This document shows, piece after piece, positions 1 through 13,193 of a stretch of DNA of 64,000 nt. The position numbers and the translations under genes are program-made. A model generated the notes under the pieces. The model made no database searches and was not told the DNA's origin. It was given only the letters and a program-made list of their open reading frames with translations. The DNA comes from Cyanoderma ruficeps (taxonomy: Eukaryota; Chordata; Aves; Passeriformes; Timaliidae), in the NCBI GenBank assembly GCA_008694505.1, contig VZDJ01000010.1, forward strand, positions 75,775 through 139,774. The letters run 5' to 3'. The stretch's first letter is position 1, and the number at the start of each line of letters is the position of its first letter.

Positions 1-410
1 TCAGAGGTTTGGAGGAACTGAGTCCTTGGCTGAGGCGTGATTGAGGCTTGAGTAAAGAGCGGCTCCCCACATGGTTTTGAGATGGTTTATTTCTCCAGGT
101 ATCTCTCCAGAGCAGGTGGGAGGCGGAGAGGGCCTAGAGGCCACGTGGAAAGAGGGCGAAAATCTCCTGTCCCCAGGTTATGTACCCAGGGGGCAGGCCT
201 CCAGACAGGAAGGTCAGGAACCACTGGCCAATACAGTATTATAAAGACAATAGGTGTAGGTGACACCTAATCACCTTGGCAAATCAGGGGTTCCATGCCT
301 AAAGTCTTTTGACTCCAACAGGGTGATTGACAGCAGGGTCAAGGTGATACCATTACAGGGTTTAGGAGAGAGGGGGGGGGAATTGGGACAAACAGGAACA
401 AACCACTACA
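1..410 (-). mobile_element. Candidate endogenous-retrovirus LTR, truncated by the window start
   Basis: Read on the minus strand, this stretch has the order of signals expected of a retroviral LTR. It starts TGTAGTGG at 410 (plus-strand CCACTACA, 403-410) and has a TATA-like TTTATAAT at about 247-240. About 150 bases further on there is an AATAAA poly(A) signal at 91-86, followed by about 85 bases of U5-like sequence running to the window edge. It has more CpG than its surroundings (around positions 33-35, 59-61, 124-126, 142-144 and 160), which suggests a fairly recent insertion. A second CCACTACA at 446-453 is an alternative outer boundary. The inner boundary, primer-binding site and any internal viral sequence would lie left of position 1 and cannot be seen. 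Family unknown. It could instead be an unrelated repeat carrying chance signals. Confidence 0.42.
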
Positions 411-3400
411 AACATGCAAGCAATTGGAAAAACCCGAATTTTGCACCACTACAGTATATGTATAAGATTGAGAAATACTTTATGCTTAAGGACAAGGGCT
501 CCTAATTTCTGATGTCTGAAGAGTTTTCTTCATGTTTATGTCATGGTGTTTATTCATTTGTGTAGATTTGAGAAATCTGAGGCTAATAGAACACAAATAC
601 TAGCTTTGGGGCAAGGCATTTGTTAGTGTGTGTGTTTCTTTTGTGTTTGCTTGTCATGATTTTTTTTCCCTTTTGTTTCTTACAACTCAGGAATCACTAA
701 GAATGTAATCCCTTATATAAACATTCAGTAATATCAAAACATAGAATCCCAAAACAATATTGCAGCCTATCTATAGGCAACCCAAGTTTCTTAAATATTA
801 AGCAAGTGCAGATCCTTCAAGAGAAATCCAGAATGCATAGCACAATGTAACCAGTTCTGAGACCTTTTTCTCCCTCCTTGTAATCGAGCCGGAACAACTG
901 GCAGTGTAACAGCTGCCTATACATGTTTCAAAACTGTGAAGAACTAGGCTAAAATTTATTTCAGTTAATCACAGTTTTGTCATTGACTTACAAGGTTTCT
1001 GGACTTCATTCCAAGAAAAGTTAACAGTTCAATCCATATTTATGTATTAACAAGAATCAGAAAACCATTCAGACTATTAAGAAAAACAATCAGAACTTCT
1101 AATAGTGAATATCAAAACAAACTGTGATATTCCCATTGCTGAGAGTGAAACGATCAACAAACATTATTTGCAGGAGGCAAGGAGGAAAACAAAAAAAAAT
1201 ATTCATAAGAAATGTTGTTACAGACCTAATTCTGCCTCCCTTCAATTTATTATTGTAGTGTCCTTGCAATGCTGTAGAACTGCATTTCATTACAGTTATA
1301 TAACAACGGATCTTTCAATTTACAAGGTAACTGTTACAGATTTTTCAGTGGTAAACTACAGACATACCCTCTTTTTATTTCATGGGAAAATACAAGTGTT
1401 AACACAGAGATATGGAAGAGGAGCTGCAATTAAATAGTACTTGGTAATACAAATTACCAAGATTTTATTTTTGGACCAAAACTTTAAGTCCCTTTTTTCT
1501 CAGATGGAAAGAAACTTTCACAAGAAATACTGTTTAGTACATATTAAAAGCAAGTTGACTGAAACGAGGTACTCCAAATCAGGTTGTCTCAGGTTAGGTG
1601 TGAATGGGATAAGAATTTTTCTGTCTGAGCTCTGGGCAAATTGCAGGTCTATTTAAAGACTGCCAGTCTGCAATAACTTTCCTAGGTGGGTGGATGTTAA
1701 AATCCTTCTGTAGCTCTATTACTCTGTGTTAATATGCATATTTCAAATTACTAGAATTTACATATCAAGTGAAACCCCTAGTCCCAGTAATAAATAAATA
1801 ATTTAAACCCAAGGTTGTTTGAAACATGTAGTGCTTAGAAAAAAAACAATACACACAATGCATACACTTAGAAGAAATTTTTGGAGAGGAATAATCAAAG
1901 TCAGGGAAGCAGTAATAAAACGTGACAAAAAGCAAATGACATATATCACTGCAGATTGTCTTAATATCTTTCTTCTATAATTTTCTAGGCAAAACAAACA
2001 CAATAAACTTCAGAAGGCTCTTACCTCCCCACTGTGCAGCTGGCAATAACAGTACAAGCATCTCCTTGCCAGAAGGCACACATGGTCCCAATGGTGATGG
2101 GTTGCAAACCAGAAGATATGAATATCCTCAGTAGTAGGACATACATCTGAGGAGAACAAAGGGCATATTTCATGCTATGACAAAGGCTAAAAAGTTTACG
2201 CTGCTTTTCAGCATTCAGACAAAGAAATGGGGAGATAGGAACCAAGGTGGTATGCAGAAATCTTTACAATAGGAAGCAGAAGGAAGGGAAACGAGATTCC
2301 AAGAAAGAGGAGGTAAGTAACATCAGATTGAAAATACAGTGATATCAGAAAGTACAGTATCTTCGTGTCTAAAAGGTGAATGGATATATCACATAGCATG
2401 GTATGTGGTCTGATAATCTGGTATTTGGTTCTTATAATGGCCCACTCTTTTATTTAATTAGTGTATTCTGGGTTTATTGTTTTATGATTGCAAACACAAT
2501 GAGTTTACCTGCTTCTACAGTCAAGGTTCTAGAGAACTTCTGAGAAGTCATGGTGAAAAAGTTAAATTCCTTTAGTTTTATTCTCTGCTGTGCTGGATGT
2601 TTCTGTAGACTTCAGCAGATATCCTGGAACTCTTCTATTTAGTATTCATGAGGCTTGAGAAGTGTAGATTTTAAGCCTTTATTGTTCCTTTTTCCCTTTT
2701 TATTGTTTAGCTGTATTTCTAAGGAAGATTCAGCTTGTCACTATAAGGTGAATTTTCCTTTCTTTTTGTTACAGCTTCCACAACCTTTCTTCAGGCATGT
2801 TTACAGAAGATCTCTTCTTGTATTAATTTACTGGTAATTTTCATCCTGATCATTCACATTCCTTTCACTGCAAGGCAGTCCCTTTTCCTCCCACAGATTA
2901 AATGAGTAGGTGCATCTGCATCGTCTTTGGGCTGCATTGGTCTTCGTAGCCCACAGAAAGTTCTGACCACTTTCCTGAAATGTGAGATAGTCCTTTGCAC
3001 TTCTTGCATCTTTCTTCAAATACCAATCATCCTTCTGTATCTTTTTCTTATTTTTGGCCAACTAGCATGTGGTTCCATGTACTGATTTCAGATGCAGTGA
3101 TTTCTTTGGACCTTTACATATGTACACATTTCCATGGTTTTTCTGCCCTGTCAATTACTGATTTTTTCCCAGTAGAATGATGTGATTAATTTTTCCACCC
3201 TCCATGTGTTTTAGTAGTTAATAAAGTGAGGTATGATATACGTCAGTTTGCCACCCATCCCCAGGCTGAGATCCAATGCCCTCCCGCTGATCACTGACAT
3301 GGAGGGTGACACATTCTCATCTTCCCTTCCTGTCCTTCCTAAAGAGTCTGTATCCACCCCTTCCAACACTCCAGTCATAGGAGCTATTCCATCACATCTC

Positions 3401-5311
3401 CATGAAGTTTATAAGATCATAGCCCTGTTAAGATCATCTGATAAGATCATCGGCCTGGTAGACCACTCTTGTTTATTTCCCATGCCAAGTGCATTCCCAT
3501 GGAAACTGCTCTTGATGAAGCCACCTTACTGTCTGGAGTGTCTGGAATTACTTTGTGCTATTCTCCTGCTGACCTGTGATCCTTCTCCAGGCTCTGGGTT
3601 TCTCTTGTTGATCCTGATATGAAAATGGAAAGTGATAGGAGTGGAACAGACTGAGTGTCCCCTTCCCTTGCAAGTATAGTTTTAAGCCCTCTACATCAGT
3701 TAACCAAGCCTGTGACTGAAGATGCTCTTCCCCTTCTCAAATAGTTGGACCTCCACCAGCCTTGGAACAGAGATTATGGAAAAGCTACTTAAAGGTTATA
3801 CATGCAAATATACCTGATTGGAATTATTAGTCCTTTTGCAAAATCTTTGTGACTCCAGCACCACTTTTCTCAGAGTTTGTTGTTTTTGCCTCTTTGTGGT
3901 TTAAACCCTACAGGAATAAATTCCCTCTCTACTTGTGCATTTCTGCAGTGCTAGCTATGCTGAGATCCCAGTTTCAGATACATGTGTTCTGGGCTCTGTT
4001 TTTATATTAAAAAAATAATCAAGCAGCTGTGTTTGTATAAATGAAGATATACTTTCCGTAGCACAAGCCATGTATACTTGCCGTACATCAACTATTAGAA
4101 GAGAGCCTCTTTGAGAAGAAAAACATCCATATGCTATACAAAAGAACAGGGGTTTAAAGTACATATTAAAAAACGTCCATTCATTTTCAGCTTTCAACTG
4201 GTCAATTGCATAGATCAAAACAAGCGAAAAGTGAAGTACCTTGAAAACATTAGCTATGAGTTTAAATGTTTCTTTTTTTATTACCTGCAGGACAAAATGG
4301 ATTGTCACATTAACATGGAAAATAGAGAAATCCTGAGACTAAGCGTCCTGCAATTTGGCATACATTGGGCAAAAACCAAAGAGAACATTTGTTTTATTGT
4401 TGAGATGACTGTGTATGAGATGCAGATGCAGACCATCAATAATGTTGGTATTATTTTTAACTGGAATACTGTAGCACCATTATAGAAATATAGTAAAAAG
4501 ATAAGGACTTCAGCCTGTAACTAAAATACAAAAGGCACTGAATAGAGGCTGGTAGCTTTCCATCCATTTATGGTGAAATTGCAGCTTTTTTTCAAGCAAG
4601 CTATAACATGAAAAGGAGTAAAAATTCGATGTCAGTAATATAATTTGGTTTCATGTATCAGTGTTTCTTAGCAACAACTCAGTAATGTTCAGTGGAGGCC
4701 ATGCTCAAATGAAGTAATATTGCATCAGTGGAGAATATTTTCAATGAATGTTTATGCTTCAGGTTTTTCTCTGAAAAACTGTGGATGTTACAAGAACCTT
4801 GCTGCTCTAGGTTGTAAACATGAATGACTGGGTTGTTTTCTTTTGTTTTTAAAAATCTGCATATAACACAGCTGTGACTGTGTTCCTTAAACCAAAACCA
4901 AAACCTGATACAAAATACTTCTCTTTGTTCTTCAGGAAGATTGTCTGTCCTATCAGGAAGGCTGTCTTTCAGCTTCTGAGATCTCTCTCAAGTAATGGTC
5001 TTGGGATAGACCCATAGTGTTGAATGTGTATGTGTGTAAAGCAACACTTGAAGGAAAGGAGGAAGAAAAAGGTGGGGATTTTTTTTCCCCATGTTCAAGA
5101 TACATCATCTAAGATATGCCCAAACCCCTTCTCTCTTAAAGTTCAAGCCATTTTGGAAATCAGGTAAATTTTTAAAATTTCAGCAATCAGAGGGGGAAAA
5201 ATTTAATCAAATAATAAAACCAGAAAAAGACAAGGAGCAGGGAATTTTAGAGATTACTACTAATACTTTGATATCCTATTTTAATATTTTTATCATCTTT
5301 TGACTCTATAG
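411..5311. other. Intergenic stretch without a supportable gene
   Basis: The sequence is AT-rich and every reading frame is short and unconvincing. I see no CpG island, no clear splice-bounded exon and no tRNA-like structure. Roughly 3240-3640 is more GC-rich and contains a 129-codon open stretch on the plus strand. Its repetitive wording (AAGATCAT three times in 3411-3447) suggests an old, decayed repeat rather than a gene, but I cannot name the family. Confidence 0.6.
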
Positions 5312-5893
5312 TCACAGAATTACAGAATCACTAGGTTGGAAGAGACCTTCAAGATCATCAAGTCCAACCCTAACACCTCCACTAAACCATGGCATCGAGT
5401 GCTGAGTCCAGTCTTTCTTTAAACACATCCAGGGATGGTGACTCCACCACCTCCCTGGGGAGACCATTCCAGAATTTTATCAGCCTCTCTGTAAAAAACT
5501 TTTTCCTAATATCCAACCTCTATTTCCCTTGGTGCAGCTTAAGACTGTGTCCTCTTTTCTGTCAGCTGTTGCCTGGTGAGGAGAACAACCCCCACACCAC
5601 CATGACCACCTTTCAGGAGGTTGTAGAGAGTGATAAGGTCACCTCTGAGTCTCTTTTTCTCCAGGATAAACAGCCATAGTTCCCTCAGTCATTCCTCACA
5701 GAGTTTGTGTTCCAAGCCCTTCACCAGCCTTGTTGCCTCCTCTGGACGTGCTCGAGCATCTCAATGTCCTTCCTAAACTGAGGGGCCAGAACTAGACACA
5801 GCACTCAAGGTGTGGTCTCACCAGTGCCAGGTACAGGGGAAGAATGACCTCCCTGCTCCTGCTGCCCTTGCTATTCCTGATCCAGGCCATTTG
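5312..5893 (-). mobile_element. CR1 LINE fragment, 3' end, minus strand
   Basis: On the minus strand this is a 5'-truncated CR1 non-LTR retrotransposon. Its 3' end lies at 5312 and finishes with two diverged copies of the CR1 terminal octamer (ATTCTGTA, ATTCTGTG). Upstream on the same strand come the usual blocks of the CR1 3' region: the segment read on the plus strand as GGTTGGAAGAGACC then ATCATCAAGTCCAACC, the ACCACCTCCCTGGGGAG block, and the GTGTGGTCTCACCAGTGCC block near 5809-5827. The match fades at about 5893. It contains no intact protein frame. The 96-codon open stretch on the plus strand at 5389-5679 is antisense CR1, not a gene. The CR1 call is secure; the subfamily is not assigned. 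Confidence 0.93.
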
Positions 5894-8800
5894 TCATTAC
5901 CCAAAATCCATAAAACCAAATGTGAATTAACACTACTCTGACAACAACTTGAATCAGGATCAAATTCTCCTCTGCCACTCACAGATGTGGCTTCTTGGAG
6001 GTGTGCATTACCTGCATCTCTGGTCCAGAGTCCATCATCAGAACTCAAGAAAACACCCTCTGGAAATTTTCATGGCTGATGCACTTTGCTTTTGTGGAAG
6101 ATTAATTCAGCTTTTCTTTTTCATTTCTTATCCAAGCATTAGGGAGACACACAGTCTCGGTGCTTTCAAAATATCAATTTTTTGTAATGGAGGAGCACAG
6201 GTATAAAATGATTGGACTTCGATCAAAGATTGAGGCTTCCCTTGTCAGGGCAAGTACTTAATATACGTGTATATCATTTGCTTCAAAATTACATTTCCAA
6301 TCAGTTAAACAGCATTTAAGGTCCATCAGAAGGCTTTAGCTACTGAAAAAGACACATTGTGTTTCAAAACAACAAAGCAGATAGACAACACCTCTGCTCA
6401 CCAGAGATAAAAACCTGATGTCTTTCAGAGGGTATACAAGCACTGATTGCTATGATGATGAAGTTCATAGATCATGGAAGGGAAATAATTTCTTTTTCTA
6501 AGTCGTCATGACAAAATAGAAGCAAGCAAAGAAAGGGCCTCTCAGATGAAATAACTGCTTCGTGTCACACAGTGTAAGCAATCCTGGCTCCAAGGCCATG
6601 CAGGGGACATGTTGACATAGGTGGATGCAGATAGGGCATATCTCTCTCACTCCTGCTCCAGCCAGGCAGGTGCAAACCAGCTTTGGTCAGGAACCCTTGA
6701 ACTCACGTAAACACATCACAAGCCCATACTTTACCCCCTTGAATAGTTTTATTTTAGGCCCAGCAGCACTGCAGCGTTGCTGTGCAGGCTCTGAGCAGCA
6801 TTGGGACCGACACGCGGGACACACCGCCGGCCTGGCACGGCACTGCGCAGTCCAGGTAGGAGCATGGGGATTCCTATAGGGCCAGGGCGACCAAACCTCT
6901 GCCTAATCCAGGTGCTTATCACTGGAGGCTGCAGGAGAAAGCATGGGAAATCTGAAACCAGCATCTCTAAAGCAATGGGCCTGTCAGAAAAGTTCTGCCT
7001 TGTCTCCAGGGCTTGTGCAGTGGGACAGGAGGGGCACTGTTCCTGCAGTTTATCCAGCCAAACCACCGTGTCCCGTCTGAGCTGCTGACTGGGCTGGGGT
7101 TAGTACTCAGGCTGTGACCACCTGTATCCATCTCTCTCTTCTCACGTGCTTTTTTCCTTCCTGTCTGCACTGAGCATGGTGAGAAGAGAAAATGTGGTCG
7201 GGGGAGGAGGTTTTAACAAATTTACACAAAGGATCTCTGCAAATCAAAATATGCTTTCAGTTTTCAGAGCAAAACAAGAAGCTGAAAAAACAGGCCTTTA
7301 AACTCCGTTTTTCTCATGACAATTCTGTGACATGCCTTGAAATTTGAAATTTAATTTTTCAAATTTCTTTTTTCCCTCAAAGTTTTTTTTTGAGAAAATA
7401 ATTTCAGTTTTATGTTTCTGCATAAGAGTTTATTGTAGGATCAGCAGCAAAAAATGAAAATATAAATGTGATGTGTGGCATAACTGAGAAGAAAACTAAA
7501 TGAAATGTATACCATTTTAAACAACATTTTTCTGCTCAGTAGACAGCACAAACAATCTCTTGGTGTTCTCATAATTGCATTCCAGTTTACACAGAGACAT
7601 AAATAGATGGTGTGGTGATGTTTCCCTTGAGGAAATAAATTTAGCGACTTACCTGCTAATCATATAATCTTAAAATTCTTCTCTCTAAATCAGTTTCTGG
7701 GGATCCTGTCAGTGTTAGTTCCAAGACTTAACTAATCTTGAGCTAATGCAGTAACCCACAGAGGGGATCTCACAGCCTCAGGGCTAAGGTCCACAGTGGG
7801 GCTTCACAGAAGGGGCACACTTGCCATAAGGTAAATCTTGTTCTTCCAGGAATGGCCACTATTGACACATGAGATATGTTTGGGAATGTTGTGATCTTCT
7901 TGGCTCTGTGCAAAGCCCCTGATTCTTCTGCTGCATATCGAGACATTTTTAAACATTGGTAGAGTGTTCAGGGTTCATCTGAGGTATACAGAAGATACAG
8001 TTTCCCTACACACTGAAAGCAGGAGTACCTGGGCTTCACGAAGGTCTTGTCATGTAGCTGTTCAATCTAATATTTCAAGGGGGTCTTTTAAGTCTTTTCA
8101 GACCTAAAGTTTCCTATCTTGACAATGGATTTACTTGACACTTAGATTTTGACTTATTTAATCTGTTAATGTTTCTTTCCATGTAAGAGAGAAATTTTTG
8201 AGACATAGAATGGGAGAATGGAGATTTCCATTGGGTAGAATTATAAAAGATTTTCTGATTTCTTACCAAATAAAACACAAACATTTAATTTTGAATCAGC
8301 ACCAAATGTTTCAAAATCTGTATCCACAAACTTAATAATTTTGTTTTCTTTCCTCTGTACTAAGCCCTTTTTATAAAATATCCTGGGGCAATTTTCTTCT
8401 TTTTAAGAAATGAGAATCAGCTCATAAACATACATAATTTCAAATTAAAATAAATAAAGCTTAGTTTAGGCATGTTAAAATTATACATATGATTTAAAGC
8501 AATTTCAAAATTGCTTTCGTATTTCTTTTTCTAATCAAATACTTTATTGAAATAATCTCATTTTAATTAACATTCCAAACCTATATTTGATTAATTTACT
8601 CCAAAAACGTAAAAACTATTCATCTACAGTTACAAAAAACTGATGCTCTCTGCAGAAATTGAAACTGGTTTTGGTGGCATGTAGTTTAAGTCACTTTACC
8701 ACAGTATTGTTAATCTTTAGGAGTCAAAAAGTCTGAAATATTTGGGATTCCTCGTTCCTGAAGAGCTACATTCTACCAGAGCTCTAATTGTAGCTCTGTT

Positions 8801-11800
8801 TATGGTTTCTCTCATTCTACTATCAAATATTTTTGTAAGACATTTGTCTTAAAAACAAAAGTTTTTAAGTTTTTTTCTTTGGAAAAAACTTTAAAAAGTT
8901 TTTTTCCTTGGGAAATTTTACACATTACATAATTATACTAAAATTATGCAGGAACACTGTCATGGTTTTGTACTTATAAAATCCTTGGGAACTCCATAAG
9001 CTCTACTCGAGTTACTTCTGACTTCAGTGGTGTATATTGACCTAATTTATACTCTTGACTATGCTGTGGCTAAACTGGTGAAAACAAATCTGTGCAGAAA
9101 CAAAGCTTCTGTAGACCCAGCGCTGCATCGGTACACCTCCTAATGGTATTCCTGAAAACCCTGCACTTCCCCAGGCTCTAGGCACTGGGCCTGAAAATTT
9201 TGTCACAAATCGAATGGAGTATGCTTTGACAATGCCAGAATCTGTGTGACTCAGCAATAAATCCTTACATTACCACATAGTTTTCTTTAGCTGAGATTTG
9301 GAAAGGATACTGAGAATTTGCCCAGAGCTTACTAACTGCTTGAACAACAAGGGAGTTGTATCAAATTATGAAATTCGGGTTACTTTGATTATTCAAATAA
9401 TCAGGTATTTAGTGGCTAGAATAAGAGCTTAAACATCTATGATAATTTGGTTATTGCTTCATAACAGAAATAATAAGCTAATTTTTCCACAGCAAAATAA
9501 TTTGCATCAAAATTATAAGTCCCAGTTTATTTTAACTACAAGCCTAGAGAATGCAAGACTATCAGAAATACACTTGTAGTGTTCAGAAAGCTTATATGGC
9601 ATTTGTCACTCAGTGGTGACATCATTCTATCTCATAACTAAAATAGCTAATGCCTTGGATGTCCTTGTATGGGCTTCTTCAGTTACCCTAGCAAGTTAGA
9701 AAAACTGATATCCAGTAAATCCTTGGTTCTTACAGCTCTGTGATGCTTGGGCTCAGAAAACTCAGACATGCCAAACTGTAAGGTCCATCACTAGTGACCA
9801 CCTGCATCCAGCGTGGCAGAGAAGCATTGCAGCCATAAAAACATGGAGCAGAAAGCAGTCCCTGCCCTACAGATCTTATGTATATAAGCAGAGGAAGGGG
9901 TGCACAGTGAGCAGTGATTGATCCCAAGTCACAAAAGCAACTACTGGAAAAATCAGGAGTTTCCTATTTGCCATTTTAACTTTTTTTTTTTTCCTCAATA
10001 TGCTCCGCTATTTTTGCTATTAAATGTCATTAATTCTGAAACAGGAGTACTAGTCAAATGGAAAAGCCACAGTGCTTAGACTTGCCTTAAGTGCTTTGTT
10101 AAGCTCTTTAATCCCATTTTACTTGTTAAATATTAAAATTGAGATGTCATTTTAAAAAGAATGTATGCAGTGAAATGCAACAAGACAAACTGCAAAAAAA
10201 AATAGCAAAGAACAAACTCTTCAATCTAAACTAAAATTGAATATTTGCTTCCATTTTGAAACAGGAAGATAGTAGAGATAGCAGAGAAATAATATATATC
10301 ATCTTTCAGTGAGGAAGAAATAGCCACTGATTACAAAGCCATTTTTCTGCCTAAATCTCATCTGTGGTATTTCAGTATCTGATGCCATTTTCTTCTCTCT
10401 GTGTATATGCAAATCCAGAACAAATTCATGCTGTTGAATTTTTCTGCACTATGTAGCTGTTGGTGTCTATGGAGTTCTATCTTCTGCTAATATAAACTAG
10501 CCATTTATTGCATTGCTAAGAACAAGATGACTGAGAAAAAACCCTCATGAGGAGGACCCCAAGAATCTCAAAGTCTGTAACTCTATTTGCAATGAATCAG
10601 GAGATAAGAAGTAATCCAGGAACAATGTAATAGGAGAATCAGAGAAGAGAATGGAACAGACTGAAGAGAGAAACAGATGTCCATATAATTTCTAGGCAAG
10701 AACATTTCTAACTGCTGGCAGTGATCAGGAAAGCAATGCAACCGTGGCAGGATATTACAAAGATGAAGAAGGCATAAATGAAAGGGGTTTAATTGCAAGT
10801 TTCATTTTTAGGTTCATTTTTAGGCTAGGCAAAGGTACCTAAAGTTCCTTTTTGGTTAGCTTTGCATAGAAATAACATGTATTAGCCAACCTAATTTAAA
10901 TATGTTAACATTTCCTAATTTTAGAGAAAATAATATTTTAATTTTGCTTGAATATTCAAGAAATAATGTTATATTAATCCATGCTTATTCTTCATAACAT
11001 TGATTTTCTTGCTTACGTTTTCTAATTCAAAATTGTCTCCAGCTGCAACTGAAGCTTTCACTCAGAACTACGGCTTAGTTCATTTGTATTTGTGCACTAT
11101 TGTTCATGTATTTGTGGGCAATTTGTTTGTGTATTTGTGTTCTGTATTTGTGCTGTCATCGGGTTAAATGTTACCTGTTCTTGTAATAAACAAAAATTAT
11201 CATCCTCCTGATGACCTCCCCTTCTTCCCAATACTATGAATATGCAAAATTTAATCTTGTAATCTCAGTTAATTGGAGTAATTGGCTTCAGTGTGACTGC
11301 AGAGCTGAGAAGGGTCTCACACACAAAAATCCATGGCACAAAATAACATGAATATTTCAAGCAATATGCACAGTAAAAGAAAATCATGCCATTTAAAATA
11401 ACTTTGAAAGTTTCCTTGGATTTATTCTAACACATGGAAATATGAACATGCATATTATGGGAACACAAACATTAATTTTTGAAATGTTTGGAAATACCAA
11501 GTATATAATCTGAAGCTCTTTGTGTTGTGTGAGAGTATAAGACAGCTTCAAAACATGTCCAGACAATATCTTAAGTACTTCAAAAAACTTAAGCTATGTT
11601 AGGGTTTCATAGCAGTGATGAATTGGTCTTCTTAATTCTTCATGAAGCCTCTGCCTCTTTCACCCAAAGCTGGCATCTTCATTTCTTCACTGAGACCCAG
11701 AAAAGTGCCTGTGAACTGGGGTGGGGGATCTGCAGGTATGAGTGCCTTAGGCATGCCTGCTTAGGGAAGAACCTAAACCCTAAGCTTTATTCTGACTTAT

Positions 11801-13147
11801 TGCTAGCATTTGTTTCTAGTGAGTACTATCATGGTGTTTACTACAGTATGACTTTTAAATTTTCCCTACTGATAAATTTCCAGCCAGGAGGAAAGCAATA
11901 CTTTTTGCTTGCTCTCCCTGTCAGCAGTAATTGTCCTTTGGGCATCTCAACTCTCCTGCTCCTCCTGAGAAGAGTCAGGCCCTTACACACATTGCACAGC
12001 ACTGACGAGGCACACATGGCAGGAGAACGGAACACAAGCATTGCCAAAAGAGACACCAAGTCACCTCACCACACCTTACAAAAAAGTCTGTCTTTAAACA
12101 TTGCATGCAAATCCTCTTGGCTTATAAATAATATGTGTGGAAAACAAAAATTACTTTGCTGATGTCTGTAGCATTTCGTACACCAAATATTTACTCCACA
12201 AAGCCATGCTATGCACAGTGTAGGTTATGCAGATAAGACAATGATAGCAGCCCTCATCTATTTCTCTATGGCTTGTTTTATTGCTTATGGTCATTCAACC
12301 TCCTAGACAAGAAGACTTTTCTGCAATATTCTCAAAATTATAGAAAGGGAGATGGCAAGGTGTGCATTCTAATTTATTTGTAAAATCCTAATGATACCCT
12401 TGATTAGAAGTACACAGAATATGACATCTTTTGTCCTGCTATCAGCCTGAAAAGTTCCTTTTTCAAACACTGCATAAGCATATTCATTTGTCAGAATTTG
12501 AGTATTTTGCCATGTAGCTGGTATAACGTCAAAGGATTGACAAATGTGAGTTTAAAAAACAGACTATGGCAATCATCTCTATTGACTGCAAGTATCCTTT
12601 AGGATTCCTCTTTTAATTGGTGTTCCAGTGACTTGAGAATTGTTATGACAATAGTTATGGCTGAAATTAAATAGAGAGCAATAGTGGAAAAATACTTATG
12701 CCTCGGTTGGTCTTGCAATTCTTTTATTACATTAATACAAGTACCACTCAAGCATTTGCAAACTCTTGCATGAAAGAATGTGCTCATATGTCAAAAATCC
12801 CAGTCATCTGAAGGGTGCAGTTTGGTGCCACTTGTGTGCCAGTAGGTTGACTCTGAAGTTGTCTCAAAATGATTTCTGGAAAAGAAATAGAAGTCCTTCC
12901 TATTACACATGCTATGGAAAAAAAAAAAAAGAGAGCAATGAATATTTTTTATCACACAACATGGTCAATAATAATAACATTCAATAATTATAAGAGCAGT
13001 ATAATTGGCATACATAGACTAACTTTTCTTCTGAACCTTAGAAAATCGGGGAAAAGTGTTAAATATAGTCTTTGAAACTGAAGTACTTTAAAATATTTAT
13101 CTATCTTAAAATTCCCTCTTCTAGTTTCACCAGGGACTAATATTTTG

Positions 13148-13193
13148 CATGGTTATAGTATAATATTCTTCATGGTTATTGTATAATATTCTT
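13148..13193. repeat. Tandem duplication, 23-bp unit, 2 copies
   Basis: Two adjacent 23-bp units (13148-13170 and 13171-13193) begin CATGGTTAT and end TATAATATTCTT. They differ at one position. This looks like a local slippage duplication with no evident function. Confidence 0.9.

Noticed and set aside
3233..3622. 129-codon plus-strand frame
   Set aside because: Looks like part of an old repeat with internal duplications of AAGATCAT. No domain recognised.
5389..5679. 96-codon plus-strand frame
   Set aside because: It is antisense to the 3' region of a CR1 LINE.
11596..12162. 188-codon plus-strand open frame
   Set aside because: No recognisable domain, no promoter or splice context, and an overlapping open frame on the other strand.
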